DNA of 64,000 nt from Mojavia pulchra JT2-VF2 (GCA_019359325.1 JAHHHN010000006.1:62001-126000); one strand, 5' to 3'. Shown: positions 1 through 9,153, numbered from the stretch's first letter. Made by a program: numbers and translations. Notes: generated from the letters alone by a model not told the origin.

Positions 1-112
1 AATCTGCTGGTAATGGCTCAAATGCCCGTAAATTTAATAAACTACGTTGCTCTGTGGCAATTCCTTCACACCTTTGCCTAAACTCAGTTGGTAATTTCTC
101 TGTTAGTGTCAT
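1..112 (-). CDS. ImmA/IrrE-family metallopeptidase, N-terminal fragment (cut by window edge)
   Basis: Reading leftward from an ATG at 112-110 there is an open frame of 37 codons that runs off the window. It begins MTLTEKLPTEF and continues through FRQRCEGIATEQR and LRAFEPLPAD. This matches the N-terminal helix that precedes the metalloprotease core in ImmA/IrrE (COG2856) proteins, but the HEXXH motif lies outside the window. It starts 8 bases after the stop of the XRE gene, so the two are probably cotranscribed. Family members usually pair with an XRE repressor and cleave it or relieve it after a stress signal; that role here is inferred from pairing. The call rests on a short stretch. Confidence 0.6.
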   Translation of the reverse strand, partial: MTLTEKLPTEFRQRCEGIATEQRSLLNLRAFEPLPAD

Positions 113-120
113 GATTCTTG

Positions 121-495
121 TTAATCCGGCTGTTGGGTGTCGCTTTGTTGAGAATTATCCCGATACGCTGCTTTCACTAATTCTGCTAGTGCATTGGCAA
201 CTGCCGGATCGAGTTTTTTCGATGCTCGCAATTGAATTTCTATTGTCTCTAATGTGTTTGAGCCAGAGGAAGCTTCAGATTCTTCTGTTTTCTTAAATAG
301 TTCAGCAGGTGACACTTGCAGCCAATCGCAAAGTAATAAAAAGGTTTCCATATCAGGCATTTTGCCATTTTCTACCCGTGAAAGTGTAGAGGAACTAATA
401 TTACCTATTTCTTTGGCTGTGTCTCGCAGCCCTTTCCTCCCCCGCTTCGTCTTCATCATTGCGGCTAATAGATGTGTGTCTAAGTTGTATCCCAT
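121..495 (-). CDS. XRE-family transcriptional regulator
   Basis: This is a small protein of about 124 residues with an N-terminal Cro/C1-type helix-turn-helix. The recognisable core reads LRDTAKEIG, then SSSTLSRVENGKMPD, then LLLCDWLQVSP, the usual XRE arrangement. The C-terminal half is acidic and low in complexity and may be a dimerisation or sensing tail. An in-frame GTG at 513 would add six residues, but it would place the start inside an inverted repeat (507-529) that looks like an operator, so the ATG at 495 is preferred. The gene is divergent from the pPIWI-RE operon and is followed by an ImmA/IrrE-like gene. It probably represses itself and the operon; that is inference. Confidence 0.85.
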   Translation of the reverse strand: MGYNLDTHLLAAMMKTKRGRKGLRDTAKEIGNISSSTLSRVENGKMPDMETFLLLCDWLQVSPAELFKKTEESEASSGSNTLETIEIQLRASKKLDPAVANALAELVKAAYRDNSQQSDTQQPD

Positions 496-506
496 GCGTC
501 TTCGTT

Positions 507-529
507 GTTTCACTTATGAAACGCGTTTC
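507..529. promoter_or_regulatory. Candidate operator in the divergent XRE / pPIWI-RE promoter region
   Basis: Two overlapping palindromes lie here: GTTTCA-CTTA-TGAAAC at 507-522 and GAAACGCGTTTC at 518-529. A further GTTTCA half site lies at 582-587 and a GAGAC at 593-597, closer to the nuclease gene. Repeated GTTTC half sites between a divergent XRE regulator and its neighbour are what a repressor-controlled promoter should show. No binding data are available, so this is inference from position and symmetry. Confidence 0.5.
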
Positions 530-637
530 TTTATTGTCTCACATTAGCTATAGTTATTAAATGTATCTTTCTAATTACAGTGTTTCATTAAAGAGACAAA
601 ATACCAAAGCTTGTCTAATATAGACAGGAGGTACTTT

Positions 638-1777
638 TTGGATAACAATTTTGATTTTTTGGTTGTGGGTTTGGCAGAGTTTTTCCGTGCAGATAATCAA
701 TACCAAATTCCTAAATACCCATACCCTGATTTGTTACGGCGTGCCTGCAATACTTTGGCATTGAAGATGACAGCTATTCCTTATCCACGTACTCTAGAAG
801 GTCTTTTTCATCTTCTAGAAAAACCCTTGCAAACATGGTATCCGTTGGAGATACCAAAGGAGTTTGACTCAGAATATGGCTTAATTTACGATAAAGCGTT
901 AAGTGAGGAAGCAAGCCAGTATTTCTACGAACAGTTGGTAAAACGAGGGCAACTTCCTGAGTTGGCTTCTGTGAAAGTACAACAAATTGCGCTGGAGAAC
1001 TTTCAGTTTCTGAGGTTGCTGGAAAAACTGCAAGAAGCCAACGAAAATGATGCTAAACACGCCCAACAAGAATATGTTTTACTGCGGCGATTTATAATTG
1101 CGAATCCTTACACTACTTTAGAGAAACTTCGCAACAGGTTTTCTCAAACGCGTTACATAACTATTAATGATGTTGGCGAACTGTACGAAGACTGTAAAGA
1201 AAATGAATCTTATTGGTGCTGCGATCGCTGCGGCCCTTTAATTAAAAAACATGGACATTTACGTGGCATTAAGCCAAGCGTCTGCAACGATCATCGGAAA
1301 AACTTGTCCCATGTCCGGCGCATTTATTGGAAGCGAGGTCTGTGTCGTCTCAAGTTTGGTATTCATTGGCGTGTTTGTTTGCCTGGAATTCCAGAGATAC
1401 GTCTGTTTAGTGCTTTAGAAAAGCTGCATAAACAACAGCCAGAACATCTTTGCGAAGTTCAACTTTGGCCTGGTATTGACCGTTACGACCTGCAACTACG
1501 TTTTGGTGATGGTTCAGTCTGGGCTGTAGATATCAAAGACTACCGAAATCCCTATGATTTGGCTTTGCAACTGAAGCCGATATTTGGGGAAGGCGATTTG
1601 CGCTATGACGAAAGTTTTTATGTTATTCCTAACCATCGTCTGCATCAACGCCAAGATTACATCGACATCTTGCGCGAAGAAGCAACAGGATTGCCAAAAA
1701 GCACCCATCTTTTCAGCGATACAGCTTTTGAAGAAAGAGTCGTCGCTAAGATAATGCACCTGAGTCAAGGGAAATAG
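638..1777 (+). CDS. pPIWI-RE-associated PD-(D/E)XK restriction endonuclease-like protein
   Basis: This is the first gene of a three-gene operon. TTG at 638 is chosen because a perfect AGGAGG (626-631) lies six bases upstream; an in-frame TTG at 611 lacks one. The C-terminal third holds a nuclease core: Asp codons at 1478 and 1487 (GIDRYDLQL), a strand-loop-strand, then VDIKD with Asp at 1529 and Lys at 1535, followed by YRNPYDLAL. This fits the D...DXK catalytic pattern and resembles the REase that accompanies pPIWI-RE proteins. A Cys-rich segment (Cys codons at 1217, 1220, 1229 and a later CNDH) could form a zinc ribbon. The N-terminal region is helical and unrecognised. It probably cuts DNA recognised by the helicase and PIWI partners; that is inference from the family. 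Confidence 0.75.
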   Translation: MDNNFDFLVVGLAEFFRADNQYQIPKYPYPDLLRRACNTLALKMTAIPYPRTLEGLFHLLEKPLQTWYPLEIPKEFDSEYGLIYDKALSEEASQYFYEQLVKRGQLPELASVKVQQIALENFQFLRLLEKLQEANENDAKHAQQEYVLLRRFIIANPYTTLEKLRNRFSQTRYITINDVGELYEDCKENESYWCCDRCGPLIKKHGHLRGIKPSVCNDHRKNLSHVRRIYWKRGLCRLKFGIHWRVCLPGIPEIRLFSALEKLHKQQPEHLCEVQLWPGIDRYDLQLRFGDGSVWAVDIKDYRNPYDLALQLKPIFGEGDLRYDESFYVIPNHRLHQRQDYIDILREEATGLPKSTHLFSDTAFEERVVAKIMHLSQGK

Positions 1778-1781
1778 CATT

Positions 1782-4700
1782 ATGAGCCAAATGACATTAT
1801 TTAAGCCACCTGATATTTTTACAGAGCGTGTCAAAGAATTGAAAGATAACTCTGAGCTAGATCGAGAACAAGCCCAATTATTACTTCAGGTAGAACTTGG
1901 CTTTGCATTGATGGAGTGTTTAGGAATTGATGACGAAGCAGTAACAGCAGTTTGGGCAATACTCAGTGGTATGCCTTTGCGACACCCACGTTTACATAAT
2001 TTAGATGATATCCAGCGGCGCGCAGTTGCTAACGCTCGGCAAATTATCCCATTTTCTGCACGTTTTGCTTGGTTGGGGGCATTACGTTTCTACATCCGCA
2101 ATATTCCGCAAAATAGACGTAACTATGATTTTGATATCCAGGATTTAGATTCTCAAATTATTCATGCTGCGAAACATCTTAGGGATCAAGTCAACCAAAA
2201 TTTATATGAAAGCTGTTTGAGTGCGGATTTGGAGTTTCGCCAACGCAGGGTTAAACCAGTAAAGGCAGGAGTTGCCTACCAATTCCAGGCTAAGACAGAA
2301 AAAGAAACAGTCACAATGCAAGTACAGTTCACACCAGAACATTTAAGTACTGCACGACAACAGCCTTGGTTTACTACACCCCGCTCTCGTGAGCCTTTTT
2401 CATTACGAATTCCAGATTTAGAGTCAGATGCAGAGTTCCTCAATCGCCGCGAACAGTTACTAGCACGCCGATATGGTTGGCATGAATCACAAAAGGGACA
2501 CTGGGTAAGCCGCTTTCGCAAAATCAACTTTCACAAAATTCAGGCAGACGGTACGCTGAGTGAGCGCAACACACAAACGTTAAATTTAGATGGTTTTGTA
2601 CATATTGCGGGACAAGTCGCCTCTGGAAAGTCTACCCTGTCAACGTTACTTGCCGTCAATAGTCTGCGAAATCATGCCGATCGCCGCATCACATTAGTTG
2701 TTAGTGATGTACAATCGGCAATTCGGTTAACAAATCAAATTAATTGGTGGTTCTGTGACGATCCAGAAAACGATGAGCCTGTTGCTGTACCCTTACTAGG
2801 CCGCAGTAAACGAGATGCACACCTAAAAAGCTTCTATGCCTCGAAAGATTTTCAGGAACACTGGCAACGCGGACAACCACACTGGGGCGATCGCTTTTTG
2901 GGAACAGCTTGTGCTTTGCAAGGATTGCTACAAGCTAGCGACATCTTTGACCGTTTGCATGGTAAGCCGCTCAAGCCTGGAACCGAGCCATGTCACTCTT
3001 TGAAAGAAGCACCAAAAAGTGAAAGCGATCGCAAAAAACAAAACAATAACCCTGGAGTACCCCACTTGTGTCCTTTTTTTGCCACTTGCCCATCACAGCA
3101 GGTATATGGTGATATGCCAGCTGCCCGTGTTTGGATTACAACTCCAGGTGCAATGGCAATGGCTGGTTTACCACGTCATTTAGAATTACGTCCGCTCAAG
3201 ATAGGGGAACTCGTTTATCTACATTCCGATATTGTTGTATTCGATGAAGTAGACACCGTTATCAAGTGGTTTGACGATGTATATGCTGAGGAAGTGTTGC
3301 TAACAAATGGTGGTGTTTTTGATGACATTGGAGTAAAAACTGAAGATTACATGAGGTTTAACCGTGTTACCCCAGCATTGATGCAGCGATGGACTGGTGC
3401 AGAACGTGATGTCCAAAAGGCTGTGACAGCAACTTTGACACTATTAGACAAGCGTTCGGGACACGAGTTTCTCAATAAATGGATAGAACGTGGCTACTTT
3501 ACGCCTAATTCCCTCCTCTACAAATTTGCCCGCCGCCTTGCTGGACTTGAAGAATTAGATTCTCCTGATGTCACGGAGCAAGAAATTAAAGCTAATAACC
3601 GGCGCGTACAGCAGATAATGCAGTATTTTGACGCATTACTCGATGACGATCCATTACAGGGGCAGCCTCGCTCCAATCCTAAAGTTAATAGGCTGGCACT
3701 TCTGATTCAACAGATTAACAGTATTGGCGAAAGTGCTACCGACGATAGCATTTATCATGCTTGCAAAGCCTGGATAGTTGATTTTTTCCCCAAGACAGAA
3801 CAACGGTTAGCACGACTGCGAACAGAAATAGAAAAACGTCAGAATAATTCACAGCAGCCAGTCAAGAAAAAGCGGCGAAATTCCTCAAAAAAAGAGGAAC
3901 AAACAGATCCAGTGGACACAATAGAAACCCTGGCATACCGTTTACAGTTTGCCCTTACCATCACCCTTTTAGATCGGCACACACGTATTATTTTTTATGA
4001 GTGGCATCATCGACCACCCACTCTGGATGACGAGCCTCCGCATCGCCGTATGCCCACAGCTATGTTAAATATTTTACCGTTACCGCCAACAGGAAGGCAG
4101 TTTGGTACTTACTATTCCCGCAAAGATGAAAATCACAACCAATCTGAGAACAGCAGCGAAAATGCTTTATCTTTGTTTGCTTATACCAATATTGGTCGTT
4201 ACTACGTTTTGAACTTTCATCGCTTGCTAACAGACTTGGATGGTCAACGCGGGCCTAATGTGTTGGCACTATCAGGAACTTCTTATCTACGAGATTCCAC
4301 TCAGTTTCATGTTGGCAATCCTCAGGGTATTTTAATGCCAGAGCCGAGTGCCACAGAAGCGATCGCTCAAAGCCGCTTTAGGTTTCTGCCTCAATTGAAC
4401 CGCAAAGATGAAGCTATCCGTATTTCTGGGACACCTGAACGTCAGAAAATGGGAATGTTTAAAGAGATGGCACAAGCGCTGATTGGCAACAACGGTAGCG
4501 GCCATTTAGGACAGGAGCTTGAGGAATTGAAACGACTGGGTGAGAGCGCTCCAGATTTTTGGCAGGATAGGGAACGCCTACTGTTACTCGTCAATTCTTA
4601 TGACCAAGCACGGTGGGTAGCAGACGAAATCCGTCAGTGTTGGTGGGGTATGCGCGAGCAAGTTTACCATTTGCAGCGCGATCACACAGAGACTTTGGCT

Positions 4701-5402
4701 GAGGATGACATCGATTATCAGTCAAGGATGGAAATTGGCGCTCTCAACCGTGCTGACATCGAAACTTTCTCAGTAACTGGCGGTAAAATCCTAGCTGCAC
4801 CGATAAGTGCTATGGGGCGCGGATTCAACATTTTGAATGCAAATGGCAAAGCTGCTTTTGGTGCGGTTTACTTTCTCACCCGTCCCTATCCTCATCCACA
4901 TGATACTCAGGCGATCGCTCAAGAAATCAACCGTCGTGCCTTGGATTGGATAGAAGATGCGAATTTCATTGCTTGGGAAGGAGACGGAATTTTAGGGCGC
5001 GCAGAAAAAGTGCGTCAATTGGCTGCGCGTTACTGGCGATCGGTAGAACATCGTTCTTACTACAAAACACTGCGTGCAAATGAAGAATTACGTGCCTTTC
5101 CCCGCCAAGACTTAGCCGCAACCACTGCTGGGGTCATCGTTCAAGCTGTAGGCCGTCTTTTGCGTGGAGGTGTTCCCTTTCACGCTTACTTTGTTGATGC
5201 TGCTTGGGGGCCAAACTATGCCAAAGAGCAACAGCCTGATACACCGCGTACCAGCTTGCTAGCAGCAATCATCGATTTGCTTTGTGACTATGTTAATGAA
5301 GATGTTATCAGTCAAGCTTTATACCAATCAATAGCAGATGCTTTGGTTGATATTGATGGCTTCAACTGGGAAATAGACGCAAGAGATAGAGAAAGAGCAT
5401 GA
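1782..5402 (+). CDS. pPIWI-RE-associated DinG/XPD-like helicase with probable Fe-S cluster
   Basis: A 1206-residue superfamily 2 helicase. Walker A is GQVASGKST with Lys283. Walker B is FDEVD at 488-491, a DEAH variant. A GTSYLRDS segment lies in the C-terminal half, and motif VI is QAVGRLLRGG with Gln1121, Arg1125 and Arg1128. Four cysteines, C377, C404, C430 and C436, lie between Walker A and Walker B. That is where XPD/DinG helicases hold their 4Fe-4S cluster, although the spacing differs from DinG. A basic KKKRR segment near residue 698 is probably a linker. It starts four bases after the nuclease stop and overlaps the next gene by ATGA, so translation is probably coupled. It probably unwinds duplex DNA or R-loops for the PIWI protein; the role is inferred. 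Confidence 0.8.
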   Translation: MSQMTLFKPPDIFTERVKELKDNSELDREQAQLLLQVELGFALMECLGIDDEAVTAVWAILSGMPLRHPRLHNLDDIQRRAVANARQIIPFSARFAWLGALRFYIRNIPQNRRNYDFDIQDLDSQIIHAAKHLRDQVNQNLYESCLSADLEFRQRRVKPVKAGVAYQFQAKTEKETVTMQVQFTPEHLSTARQQPWFTTPRSREPFSLRIPDLESDAEFLNRREQLLARRYGWHESQKGHWVSRFRKINFHKIQADGTLSERNTQTLNLDGFVHIAGQVASGKSTLSTLLAVNSLRNHADRRITLVVSDVQSAIRLTNQINWWFCDDPENDEPVAVPLLGRSKRDAHLKSFYASKDFQEHWQRGQPHWGDRFLGTACALQGLLQASDIFDRLHGKPLKPGTEPCHSLKEAPKSESDRKKQNNNPGVPHLCPFFATCPSQQVYGDMPAARVWITTPGAMAMAGLPRHLELRPLKIGELVYLHSDIVVFDEVDTVIKWFDDVYAEEVLLTNGGVFDDIGVKTEDYMRFNRVTPALMQRWTGAERDVQKAVTATLTLLDKRSGHEFLNKWIERGYFTPNSLLYKFARRLAGLEELDSPDVTEQEIKANNRRVQQIMQYFDALLDDDPLQGQPRSNPKVNRLALLIQQINSIGESATDDSIYHACKAWIVDFFPKTEQRLARLRTEIEKRQNNSQQPVKKKRRNSSKKEEQTDPVDTIETLAYRLQFALTITLLDRHTRIIFYEWHHRPPTLDDEPPHRRMPTAMLNILPLPPTGRQFGTYYSRKDENHNQSENSSENALSLFAYTNIGRYYVLNFHRLLTDLDGQRGPNVLALSGTSYLRDSTQFHVGNPQGILMPEPSATEAIAQSRFRFLPQLNRKDEAIRISGTPERQKMGMFKEMAQALIGNNGSGHLGQELEELKRLGESAPDFWQDRERLLLLVNSYDQARWVADEIRQCWWGMREQVYHLQRDHTETLAEDDIDYQSRMEIGALNRADIETFSVTGGKILAAPISAMGRGFNILNANGKAAFGAVYFLTRPYPHPHDTQAIAQEINRRALDWIEDANFIAWEGDGILGRAEKVRQLAARYWRSVEHRSYYKTLRANEELRAFPRQDLAATTAGVIVQAVGRLLRGGVPFHAYFVDAAWGPNYAKEQQPDTPRTSLLAAIIDLLCDYVNEDVISQALYQSIADALVDIDGFNWEIDARDRERA

Positions 5403-8359
5403 CTAAAACAATTACATCAGAAAATATTTTGTTACCTGCACGCATGAATTTGGTAACAGATGCTTTTGCCAACCTAGAGATTGCTGTGTTGGCATTCCCT
5501 TTTGTTCAGGTGATAGCAGACTTTCGCCGCGATCTGGAACGAGTACTGTCTCGTGGCAACAACAAAAAAGAGGTTCAGCCACCATATCGACAGTTAAATA
5601 ATGCTTTGCTTGCTTGTGCATCTACTCTGACATACGGCTTTGAGTTTGTTAGCGTTGACGAAGAAAGTAAGCTGCCCTTATATCAAGCATTAGCTGTAGG
5701 AACCCCAGAGAACCCGTTGAAGACACCCACACCCCAGCAGATACATCAATTAGTGAGAATTTGGGCGCAGGAGTGGACAAAGCAATATCGTGGCAAAGGT
5801 AAAACAGATGAAGTTAATAGCGTGTGCGATCGCTTTCTCGAAAGAATAGCTGCAATACCGCCTGGTTGGGAGTGGCAACGCATCAAGCCGGAAATACTTG
5901 TGCAGGATATCAACGCAGAGAGAGGATTAGGATTTCAAGCTATTCCCAGTCTTCTCGCCACCATGTTGCATGGTAAAAAGTGCATCATTAATTCTGGAAA
6001 AAGAAAACAAGAAATTCAATGGCGCAAAGTACAGGGAGGCGGTTCGGGTAGGGTTGGACTCTATTTAGTTAGTAAGCCGTTTAAGGCAAATTACACAGAT
6101 AATAATGGCAACGAAAAAGAAGGTTATTTTGCTTACCGTCTAGACTTTAATGTTGAGACGCAAGCAGGACGGTTCAATGACAACGGCAACTTAAAACCGT
6201 GGATTTTCTTACATTTAAGTTGCCAAAGATACCCCCATGAACCTTTGTCAGATGCCAATTATGGGCGTGACATCTCTGTTTTGATGGGTATGAACAATGC
6301 ACGTTTACCTAATTACAAGGTAGATTCGACCTTGGTACGCCTCGTTATTGAGAACAATGGCAAAGAACAAGAGAATTTGTGGAGGTTACAACTGCCAGAA
6401 CTGCTTGCTGCATTTAAAGCACGCGCTCTAGAACAGCCAGAAAATATTCTGAACAACCCTACAGAATTTGGTAATTTAAATAACTCAACTAACTGGGGTG
6501 ATAGAGACGAATACTATATAGTTCATGCTGAAGGCTACAAGTACGAGCATGAGAAACATAAACGAGGACATAGTGTCAAAACAGGATTTAGTTTTTTGGA
6601 GCGGGGCGATATTATTGCACGGGTACTAGAATCTCTCAACGAAGTTTTGATACCAGATAATCCGATGCAATCTGACATTCCTGCACCATCTGGTATAAAA
6701 GCACCACTAGCAATGCGTGATTACGAATTTGTTTCTAGACCTCGTAAAAAGTGCCAACCTTATCAGCAAATTGCTATTGATGCTATTTACCGGGCATTGC
6801 AGGGTAAGCCAATGCATATCTTTCTTATTTATCGAGAACAAAACACTTGTGAAGTAGTTTACCAGCAATTACGCGATGTATTCCTTCTCAATGAAAATGA
6901 AGATTTTCCACAAGATATAACAGTTTCAAAAATTTTGATTGATGATGCGACACTTTTGCAGCCACTTAATACAGGTGGATTTTTACCTAAAGATCGTAGC
7001 AAATTCGACCAGCAGATACGCAAGCAACATCAAGCAAAGCGAGAAGCATGGCGTACCTTTCTCCAGGAAAGTGTTATTCCTCTGATAAATTTTGAGACTA
7101 ATCCTCACTGTTTAGCAATTATCGAAATTGGCCGAATCAAAATAAAGGGAATTCTCCCTCAACAAAACATTAAAGGAGCTATTCGTGAAGCTTGTGTAAG
7201 AGAGGGAATTAATTCCCAAATGATACAGTCGATACCGACAGCTAAACCAAAATCAAGTGACACAGAAGATGATGAGGATAAATCACCATCATACAGCAAA
7301 CCAACAAAAGGACGTGTGATGAGTGCTGTACTCGATGGAACATTACGTCAAATAGGGGCGCTATACGGTCTACCCTCTCAAGTATACGAGCAAGCAAAGA
7401 TACCAAAAGAAATTGGCCAAGAATTAGATGTAATTGCCTTTTGTCGTCGCAAAACTAGCCAATATCAAGGTGATATTCACTATGCTCTTGCGGTTCGTCT
7501 GCGTGCAACGGGTGCGGTAGATGTACTACTTCCCGATGCAAATGATTGGATTCCTTACACTCAGGCGGGAATTGCTGTCGGAAAAATTTTTGCTGAAGCA
7601 CGTCGCGATCGCCAAGAAAATAAAAAGCGCCTTCAAAGTAAAATCAAGTTGAATGGCACGGAATTAGTACAGTTTGTTGCACGCGTAGTAACCAAACATT
7701 TAGGCAAACCAACCATTGTTCTAATTGAAGCTGAAGGATGGCGTAACGGACGTGGCGAAGATAATGATGGCAAAATCTGGCCTCAGTTGCAAAATGAGAA
7801 CCTTCTGGCAAAACGCAACGTTCTTGACTTTTGCCATGTTCCTGGTCACACTTGCGAGTATACCCGTAATAATAAGCAACTACAGAACTTATTAGCAGTA
7901 ATTCGTATTCGTGCTGGTAGAGAAACACCACAGTACATTACCAATCGAGAAGCTTGGAACGAAGATTGTGCAGCACGGGATTTTCCACATCTGAGTGGGT
8001 TTTACGATCAGTCAGCACCAGAACTATTACATTACTTCTCTGTAGGAAGGCTGCCAAAAACACAGAAGCTACAAAATGAGATGCCAATACCCGAACTTTA
8101 CAAACTCGGCTTCCAAGACGATGAATACGGTGCTAACATCCCGTTCAAACATCAACAAATGTTAGAAATATTACCATTCTTCATCCACCCAAATTTTCAG
8201 AAAGAAGAATCTTTAAAGGCACTGTGTCGAATACCTCACTATTTGAGATGTTCGCCAGCTTGGTTTATGGGGAATATCCTTGTGCCATACCCAATGCATA
8301 TAGGTAAGGAGCTGATAGAAGATTACCTGTGCATACTTGGTGTAAATTTACAAATTTGA
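5399..8359 (+). CDS. pPIWI-RE family protein (prokaryotic PIWI/RNase H-fold, putative nucleic-acid-guided defence)
   Basis: A 986-residue protein with the length, operon position and layout of the pPIWI-RE family. The N-terminal half (to about 430) resembles the X/DUF3962 module. A middle region around HCLAIIEIGRIKIKG looks like the MID-type module. The C-terminal region from about 650 resembles the RNase H/PIWI module, with VRLRATGAVDVLLP, IVLIEAEGWRN (E777, E779, R782) and IRIRAG. The family is named for conserved Arg and Glu residues and was predicted by comparative genomics to recognise RNA-DNA hybrids of invading elements together with a DinG-like helicase and a REase. All three partners are present here. 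I cannot align the exact R and E positions by eye. No Argonaute PAZ domain is evident. Confidence 0.75.
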   Translation: MTKTITSENILLPARMNLVTDAFANLEIAVLAFPFVQVIADFRRDLERVLSRGNNKKEVQPPYRQLNNALLACASTLTYGFEFVSVDEESKLPLYQALAVGTPENPLKTPTPQQIHQLVRIWAQEWTKQYRGKGKTDEVNSVCDRFLERIAAIPPGWEWQRIKPEILVQDINAERGLGFQAIPSLLATMLHGKKCIINSGKRKQEIQWRKVQGGGSGRVGLYLVSKPFKANYTDNNGNEKEGYFAYRLDFNVETQAGRFNDNGNLKPWIFLHLSCQRYPHEPLSDANYGRDISVLMGMNNARLPNYKVDSTLVRLVIENNGKEQENLWRLQLPELLAAFKARALEQPENILNNPTEFGNLNNSTNWGDRDEYYIVHAEGYKYEHEKHKRGHSVKTGFSFLERGDIIARVLESLNEVLIPDNPMQSDIPAPSGIKAPLAMRDYEFVSRPRKKCQPYQQIAIDAIYRALQGKPMHIFLIYREQNTCEVVYQQLRDVFLLNENEDFPQDITVSKILIDDATLLQPLNTGGFLPKDRSKFDQQIRKQHQAKREAWRTFLQESVIPLINFETNPHCLAIIEIGRIKIKGILPQQNIKGAIREACVREGINSQMIQSIPTAKPKSSDTEDDEDKSPSYSKPTKGRVMSAVLDGTLRQIGALYGLPSQVYEQAKIPKEIGQELDVIAFCRRKTSQYQGDIHYALAVRLRATGAVDVLLPDANDWIPYTQAGIAVGKIFAEARRDRQENKKRLQSKIKLNGTELVQFVARVVTKHLGKPTIVLIEAEGWRNGRGEDNDGKIWPQLQNENLLAKRNVLDFCHVPGHTCEYTRNNKQLQNLLAVIRIRAGRETPQYITNREAWNEDCAARDFPHLSGFYDQSAPELLHYFSVGRLPKTQKLQNEMPIPELYKLGFQDDEYGANIPFKHQQMLEILPFFIHPNFQKEESLKALCRIPHYLRCSPAWFMGNILVPYPMHIGKELIEDYLCILGVNLQI

Positions 8360-8808
8360 GGAATAGCAAAATTGCACAAGAACCTTTGAACAAGTAGAAT
8401 TAATATTTGCAGATATGCGATCGCCTTCATAGGCATATTGTGTGGGCAGAGATAAAGGTGAATTGAGAGTCTGATTGCCATCAATTTTATTTCTGAAATT
8501 TAGATGTTCTAGAATAATCCCACCTAACTAGAGAAGCTCGATAAATTCCACACTTGGTCTTTTTTATGTGTTAATTTTGATTAAACTACAAAAATTGACA
8601 AATTTTAGCCTTAACTGAACTGTATTGGATTATTTAGCTGTTTTTGCAACATAACTCAATAGAACTGGTTAGCGATCTAATCTGCCGATATGTGTTAGGG
8701 TAACTATGGAAGATTAAATTCGGCTGTGTAGTTTGTTTTTATCTATACTTATATTACAGACCTCTCCGGATGTAAATCTCTACACCTTTTTGATTCTGGA
8801 GACATCTT
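8360..8808. other. Intergenic region: end of the defence operon and rbp leader
   Basis: These 449 bases hold no convincing open frame or RNA gene. The right part (about 8700-8808) is the leader of the RNA-binding protein gene. A TATACTTATATT stretch near 8742 could carry a -10 element. No strong terminator was seen behind the pPIWI-RE gene. Confidence 0.4.
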
Positions 8809-9114
8809 ATGTCAATTTATGTGGGCAATCTGTCATATGAGGTTAAAGAAGATGACCTCAAACAGGTCTTCTCAGAATATGGAACTGTCAAGAAGGTGCA
8901 ATTGCCTGTAGACCGTGAAACAGGGCGAATGCGGGGTTTTGGTTTCGTAGAAATGGAAACAGAAACCGAGGAAGCCGCAGCAATTGAGGCCCTTGATAGC
9001 GCTGAATGGATGGGACGTAGCTTAAAAGTTAATAAAGCTAAACCCAAAACAGATGGAGGCTCTTACGGTGGTGGCAGACGGGGAAATACTGGTGGTGGAT
9101 ACTCCCGATATTAA
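8809..9114 (+). CDS. RRM-domain RNA-binding protein (Rbp type)
   Basis: A 101-residue protein with a single RNA recognition motif and a short Gly/Arg/Tyr tail. RNP2 is IYVGNL near residue 3 and RNP1 is RGFGFVEM near residue 43. The tail after residue 84 has GGGRRGN and GGGYSRY segments. This is the classical cyanobacterial glycine-rich Rbp protein, often cold-induced, that binds single-stranded RNA. ATG follows CTGGAGACATCTT, giving a GGAG ribosome site. A terminator follows at 9154-9177 and rpsU lies downstream, the arrangement known for rbpA1-rpsU in Anabaena. Confidence 0.95.
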   Translation: MSIYVGNLSYEVKEDDLKQVFSEYGTVKKVQLPVDRETGRMRGFGFVEMETETEEAAAIEALDSAEWMGRSLKVNKAKPKTDGGSYGGGRRGNTGGGYSRY

Positions 9115-9153
9115 TAGGCTTTAAAATTGAGTAGTTAAGTCTTAGGTCTTAAG

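Noticed and set aside
611-637. Upstream TTG start for the pPIWI-RE nuclease
   Set aside because: The AGGAGG at 626-631 lies inside this extension and is ideally placed for the TTG at 638.
5399-8359. Classification as ordinary prokaryotic Argonaute (pAgo)
   Set aside because: No PAZ domain or DEDX catalytic tetrad was recognised, and the REase plus DinG-like helicase context points to pPIWI-RE.
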